Assembly (NCBI GenBank): GCA_002303765.1
Contig: DBCB01000246.1
Span: forward strand, 1 to 8,632
Reading direction: 5' to 3'
DNA length: 8,632 bases
Origin: Planctomycetaceae bacterium UBA969
GTDB lineage: Bacteria; Planctomycetota; Planctomycetia; Gemmatales; Gemmataceae
Positions 6,910-8,632 of this stretch are shown piece after piece. Under the pieces are notes generated by a model. It searched no databases, was not told the DNA's origin, and saw only the letters and a list, made by a program, of their open reading frames with translations. Position numbers and translations under genes: made by a program. How positions within the stretch are numbered: the first letter of the stretch is position 1; each line of letters begins with the position of its first letter.

Positions 6910-7563
6910 TTACCAAGGAATCTCCATCATAGCGACAATTTGCGTCGCAAGAACATCAACATTTGTTTTTCTTGCAGAGGTAATAGATTGCCCCAACTCA
7001 GGAATAAAACTAGTGAGGGAAGTTACAAGCACAGGAGTTGTATCAGGCTGAACATTAGGATCGCCGCCAAGTGCCACTGGGGTACCCTTATTTACATCCG
7101 CTCTGGGCCGAGAAAGAATTTCACCCGTACGCAAGTCTTTCCAAATAATTTGGACCGCAAGATTGGTCTCAGCTTCTCGAACCTCATTAAGCTGATTGCG
7201 ATTGATGATGTTCTTAGAAAAATTGACAATACTTCCAGTTAATTCCGTATCTGCAGGAGCACTACCATTAACCACCTTGTAAGGAGTTTTAGATTCGATT
7301 TCTCGAATGACTGCAAGCGTAAGCTCATTTTCTAAGCCCTGCCCTGCTCCACCACCTGGAGTAAATGTACTATTCTTGAATAAAGGCACGCGAACAGTAC
7401 GGATGTTTGAGTCAAAATTAGTTTTGGTGGTGTATCTGAGTATTTTCAAATGCCCATCTTGCATACACGCAGGGCAAACAAATCCAATCAAACTGGCGAA
7501 TAACACCATAAACAAAGATTTTGATTCACATACTGAATTCGGTTTTTTCATGGGTAGCACCAT
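6910..7563 (-). CDS. lptE: LptE-like LPS assembly lipoprotein (planctomycete type)
   Basis: LptE plugs the LptD barrel that inserts lipopolysaccharide in the outer membrane. The 217-residue product has an N-terminal hydrophobic segment (about 17-30) followed by CPAC at 30-33. The core resembles LptE: IRTVRVPLFKNSTFTPG (54-70), LENELTLAVIREIESKTPYKVV (77-98, given as its key residues LENELT and TPYKVV), ADTELTGSIVNFS (104-116), then an AVQIIWKDLRTGEIL strand (136-150). These are the usual 'VxVPxFxN', 'E..LT.A', 'AD..L.G.I' signatures. The lipobox is weak: CPAC lacks the usual Leu/Val and small residue pair, so either Cys33 is lipidated atypically or the protein is cleaved by signal peptidase I. 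The ATG overlaps the upstream TAA in TAATG, suggesting translational coupling; an ATG 12 bases later (7551) is an alternative. LptE proteins are poorly conserved, so the symbol is a family-level inference supported by the bamD-like neighbour. Confidence 0.75.
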   Translation of the reverse strand: MVLPMKKPNSVCESKSLFMVLFASLIGFVCPACMQDGHLKILRYTTKTNFDSNIRTVRVPLFKNSTFTPGGGAGQGLENELTLAVIREIESKTPYKVVNGSAPADTELTGSIVNFSKNIINRNQLNEVREAETNLAVQIIWKDLRTGEILSRPRADVNKGTPVALGGDPNVQPDTTPVLVTSLTSFIPELGQSITSARKTNVDVLATQIVAMMEIPW

Positions 7564-7565
7564 TA
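7561..7565 (-). promoter_or_regulatory. TAATG stop/start overlap coupling bamD-like and lptE-like genes
   Basis: On the minus strand the TAA of the bamD-like gene and the ATG of the lptE-like gene share one A. No clear Shine-Dalgarno precedes this ATG, which fits translation by ribosomes that terminate on the upstream gene. Confidence 0.55.
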
Positions 7566-8632
7566 ATTCAGAGGTTTAGGCATAGGAACCGACTTGGCAT
7601 CCTTGACGGGTTTAGCATCAGGATGAGGCGGAAGTCCTTGCTGGGATTGCACGGGCGCTGGGCCTTCTTCTATCGACCGATCAATTGCCTTTGGTGGCGG
7701 AGCAATTTCAGGAGCCAAAGGTACCTGCTCTATCGGTTGATCTGGCCCACCTGGAAGATAACCATGCTCTTTTTCGGCCTTGGTTTTTAACTCTGCCATC
7801 CGTTTATCAGATTCTTCTGCAAACTTGGTATTTGGGTATCGACGACGCACCAACTCATAATAAAAATACGCAGAACCAGGATGCCCAGTACGTTTGTAAA
7901 ACTCTGCCATCTTAAAATCTTTTTCAGCTTGCTGAAAAGTGATGCCTACTAACTGTCGTGAAAGAAAATCTTTTTTCTTCTCTGCTAACACTGGAAAATT
8001 CTGCAAAGCTGAGTGCACCATTTGTCGTGCTTCAGCCACCTTACGACCATCGTAATCCGATCCACCTGTACTCATATGTTTAGAAATAATGGCAAGTTCA
8101 ACGGCTTGAGGAGCAAGTTCGCTATTCGAATGCCTCTCAACGAGTTGGGTAAAATAATGATCAGCCTCGCGATAATCTTCATTAAAGAATTTAACGCTAC
8201 CAGCAAGAAAAAGAGCTTTATCTGCAAGAGGCCCGCTAATATCATTCCAACGAACTTGCTCTAATTTTTCAATCGCGCGACCTTCTCGATCGATCAAAGG
8301 CTTTGTCTTATCGAAGCTAAGGAACCTTGGAGTAACAAACCAACGCTTACCATCACGATATTCTTTGGTTTCACGCATTTGTTCGCGGGTATCATCAAGC
8401 CAATAATTTGCAATATCATACATATGCTGAACAGCTTGCTCTCTAAAAGCAGTTCTTTCAAAGTTCCTTAATAATTTAACATAGGTGTCAGCAGCTTTGG
8501 GGTAATAGCCCTGAAGTCGCAAACATTCCGCTTCATAATAAGTCCCCTCCTCAGCAGTAAGCGGATTCTTTTTATCATCTGCAAGCCTGTGAAATATTTT
8601 CTCGGCCTTGCTGTATTCTTTGTTTCTAAAAA
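7563..8632 (-). CDS. BamD-like TPR outer-membrane assembly protein, partial (N-terminus outside window)
   Basis: The frame is open to the window edge, giving 355 visible residues; a TTG at 8522 is internal because readable TPR sequence continues upstream of it (EYSKAEKIFHRLADD, YYEAECLRLQGYYPKAADTY). The protein is an alpha-helical TPR array. Units are seen near the N-terminus, around FFNEDYREADHYFTQLVERH, and at FKMAEFYKRTGHPGSAYFYY, where the last resembles the BamD signature 'A.FY...g...AA..R...v...YP.T' (RRRYPNTKFAEES). BamD is the lipoprotein that with BamA folds outer-membrane beta-barrels. A stretch of about 50 residues rich in charged and aromatic residues (KRWFVTPRFLSFDKTKPL and around it) interrupts the array between early and middle repeats. 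The C-terminal 65 residues are Pro-rich and low complexity. Its stop overlaps the lptE-like start. Any signal peptide lies outside, so a general TPR protein remains possible. Confidence 0.8.
   Translation of the reverse strand, partial: FRNKEYSKAEKIFHRLADDKKNPLTAEEGTYYEAECLRLQGYYPKAADTYVKLLRNFERTAFREQAVQHMYDIANYWLDDTREQMRETKEYRDGKRWFVTPRFLSFDKTKPLIDREGRAIEKLEQVRWNDISGPLADKALFLAGSVKFFNEDYREADHYFTQLVERHSNSELAPQAVELAIISKHMSTGGSDYDGRKVAEARQMVHSALQNFPVLAEKKKDFLSRQLVGITFQQAEKDFKMAEFYKRTGHPGSAYFYYELVRRRYPNTKFAEESDKRMAELKTKAEKEHGYLPGGPDQPIEQVPLAPEIAPPPKAIDRSIEEGPAPVQSQQGLPPHPDAKPVKDAKSVPMPKPLN

Noticed and set aside
8520..8522. TTG at 8522 as the start of the BamD-like gene
   Set aside because: The frame continues to the window edge with clear TPR sequence and no stop.

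Overview
The window most resembles a Planctomycetes chromosome with fairly low GC. The evidence is a multi-repeat WD40 protein with the 'SPDGKTLA' repeat style common in that phylum, a planctomycete-style LptE-like protein, a BamD-like TPR protein with a long insertion, and a membrane-anchored HEAT-like protein. The genes are typical Gram-negative chromosomal genes. I see no transposase, integrase, phage gene, CRISPR array, tRNA or rRNA. Placement below phylum level is not supported by what I can see.

Layout. The left edge carries the 3' part of a WD40 beta-propeller gene on the plus strand (2-832). It converges on a small minus-strand lipoprotein gene (846-1037), with 13 bases between the stops. 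An AT-rich spacer follows (1038-1232). From 2771 to the right edge everything is on the minus strand and tightly packed. In transcription order this is: bamD-like TPR gene (runs off the right edge) > lptE-like > folP > cdaA > cdaR/ybbR-like > proA > membrane-anchored HEAT-like protein. Junctions are a 1-base stop/start overlap (TAATG), then gaps of about 12, 26, 21, 25 and 40 bases. Nearly every gene has its own Shine-Dalgarno sequence. The promoter of this apparent operon must lie to the right of the window.

How the genes work together. The bamD-like and lptE-like products point to outer-membrane protein and lipopolysaccharide assembly. folP makes dihydropteroate for folate. cdaA and cdaR form a membrane c-di-AMP synthase and its extracytoplasmic partner. 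proA makes the proline precursor glutamate-5-semialdehyde. In Firmicutes the cdaA-cdaR pair is usually followed by glmM; here proA takes that position. This is the most interesting contextual feature, because c-di-AMP is known to control osmolyte and potassium balance and proline is an osmolyte. The HEAT-like protein at the end is unrecognised beyond its fold. I do not see a clearly new defence or mobile system; this looks like a core housekeeping region with a few notable arrangements.
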